Shown: piece by piece, positions 63,847-64,000 of the stretch
Layout of the letters: every line of letters begins with the position of its first letter
How positions within the stretch are numbered: position 1 is the stretch's first letter
Assembly: GCA_039714575.1 (NCBI GenBank)
Contig: JBDLJE010000003.1
Location: 1-64,000, forward strand
Direction of reading: 5' to 3'
DNA from: Sulfonitrofixus sp039714575
GTDB taxonomy: Bacteria > Campylobacterota > Campylobacteria > Campylobacterales > Sulfurimonadaceae
DNA length: 64,000 bases
The notes under the pieces: generated by a model
What the model was told of the DNA's origin: nothing
Seen by the model: only the letters and a program-made list of their open reading frames with translations
Database searches by the model: none
Program-made: the position numbers and the translations under genes

Positions 63847-64000
63847 TTGTTTCCTTTAACTAACTATTTATTCAACGAACATATTATCATTTTATATCTT
63901 CATATCAATATTAAACAACATAAAAAGTTAGTATTTATTTGCATATTTATTGCATTTTGTCATGGTTCTGAGAGTTTTTCTTATATTATCACTATAATAG

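Overview
The window looks like chromosomal DNA from a free-living Campylobacterota bacterium, probably close to Sulfurimonas, Sulfuricurvum or Sulfurovum. This is an inference. It rests on TATAAT-type -10 boxes without clear -35 boxes, frequent TTG and GTG starts, a short RecO, NnrS, DUF4395, YyaL, TauE/SafE, cytochrome c and many c-di-GMP proteins. No rRNA, tRNA, CRISPR array or transposase was recognised.

Layout. 1-4.9 kb: the 3' part of a giant surface protein with cadherin-like domains and two blocks of 44-residue propeller repeats. 5-9 kb: a TrmA/RlmD-type tRNA methylase, a PAS-GGDEF-EAL protein and a CDF metal exporter. 9-13 kb: a four-gene envelope export operon (ABC ATPase, FtsX-type permease, LolA-like carrier, outer-membrane protein). 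13-17.8 kb: arsenate reductase, YyaL, nitroreductase, DUF4395, an Rrf2 regulator and a membrane Hpt-like protein. 17.9-22.7 kb: a tight four-gene operon resembling an ion-driven MotAB/ZorAB motor with unusual partners; this is the best candidate for an undescribed system. 22.7-25.9 kb: a deoxyribosyltransferase and a GtrA/DPM/GT39 lipid-linked glycosylation set. 26-36.7 kb: recO, then gltB-gltD-phosphatase-accD-thiE-rlmH-dksA and a membrane protein in one direction. 36.7-48 kb: a long palindrome, dus, nnrS, a cytochrome c, a diguanylate cyclase, TauE/SafE-uvrA and a SWIM-SNF2 helicase.

48-56.6 kb is accessory. Two AT-rich genes lie between two copies of the last 246 bp of the SNF2 gene, as expected when an element inserts at a gene's 3' end. 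They are followed by a small gene with an attC-like site, a delta-60 repeat lipoprotein and several hypotheticals. 56.7-62.2 kb is core-like again: manganese pyrophosphatase, YcaO, VF530, a dicarboxylate symporter, RluA and a PH-domain protein. 62.2-64 kb is AT-rich, with small minus-strand genes separated by attC-like hairpins, so it may be a cassette array without a visible integrase.

Links between genes: gltBD supply glutamate; GtrA, DPM and GT39 would make, flip and use polyprenyl-phosphate sugars; NnrS, the cytochrome and the nitroreductase suggest nitrogen or redox stress handling; the motor-like operon combines a proton-channel pair, a vWA-like protein and a four-helix membrane protein.
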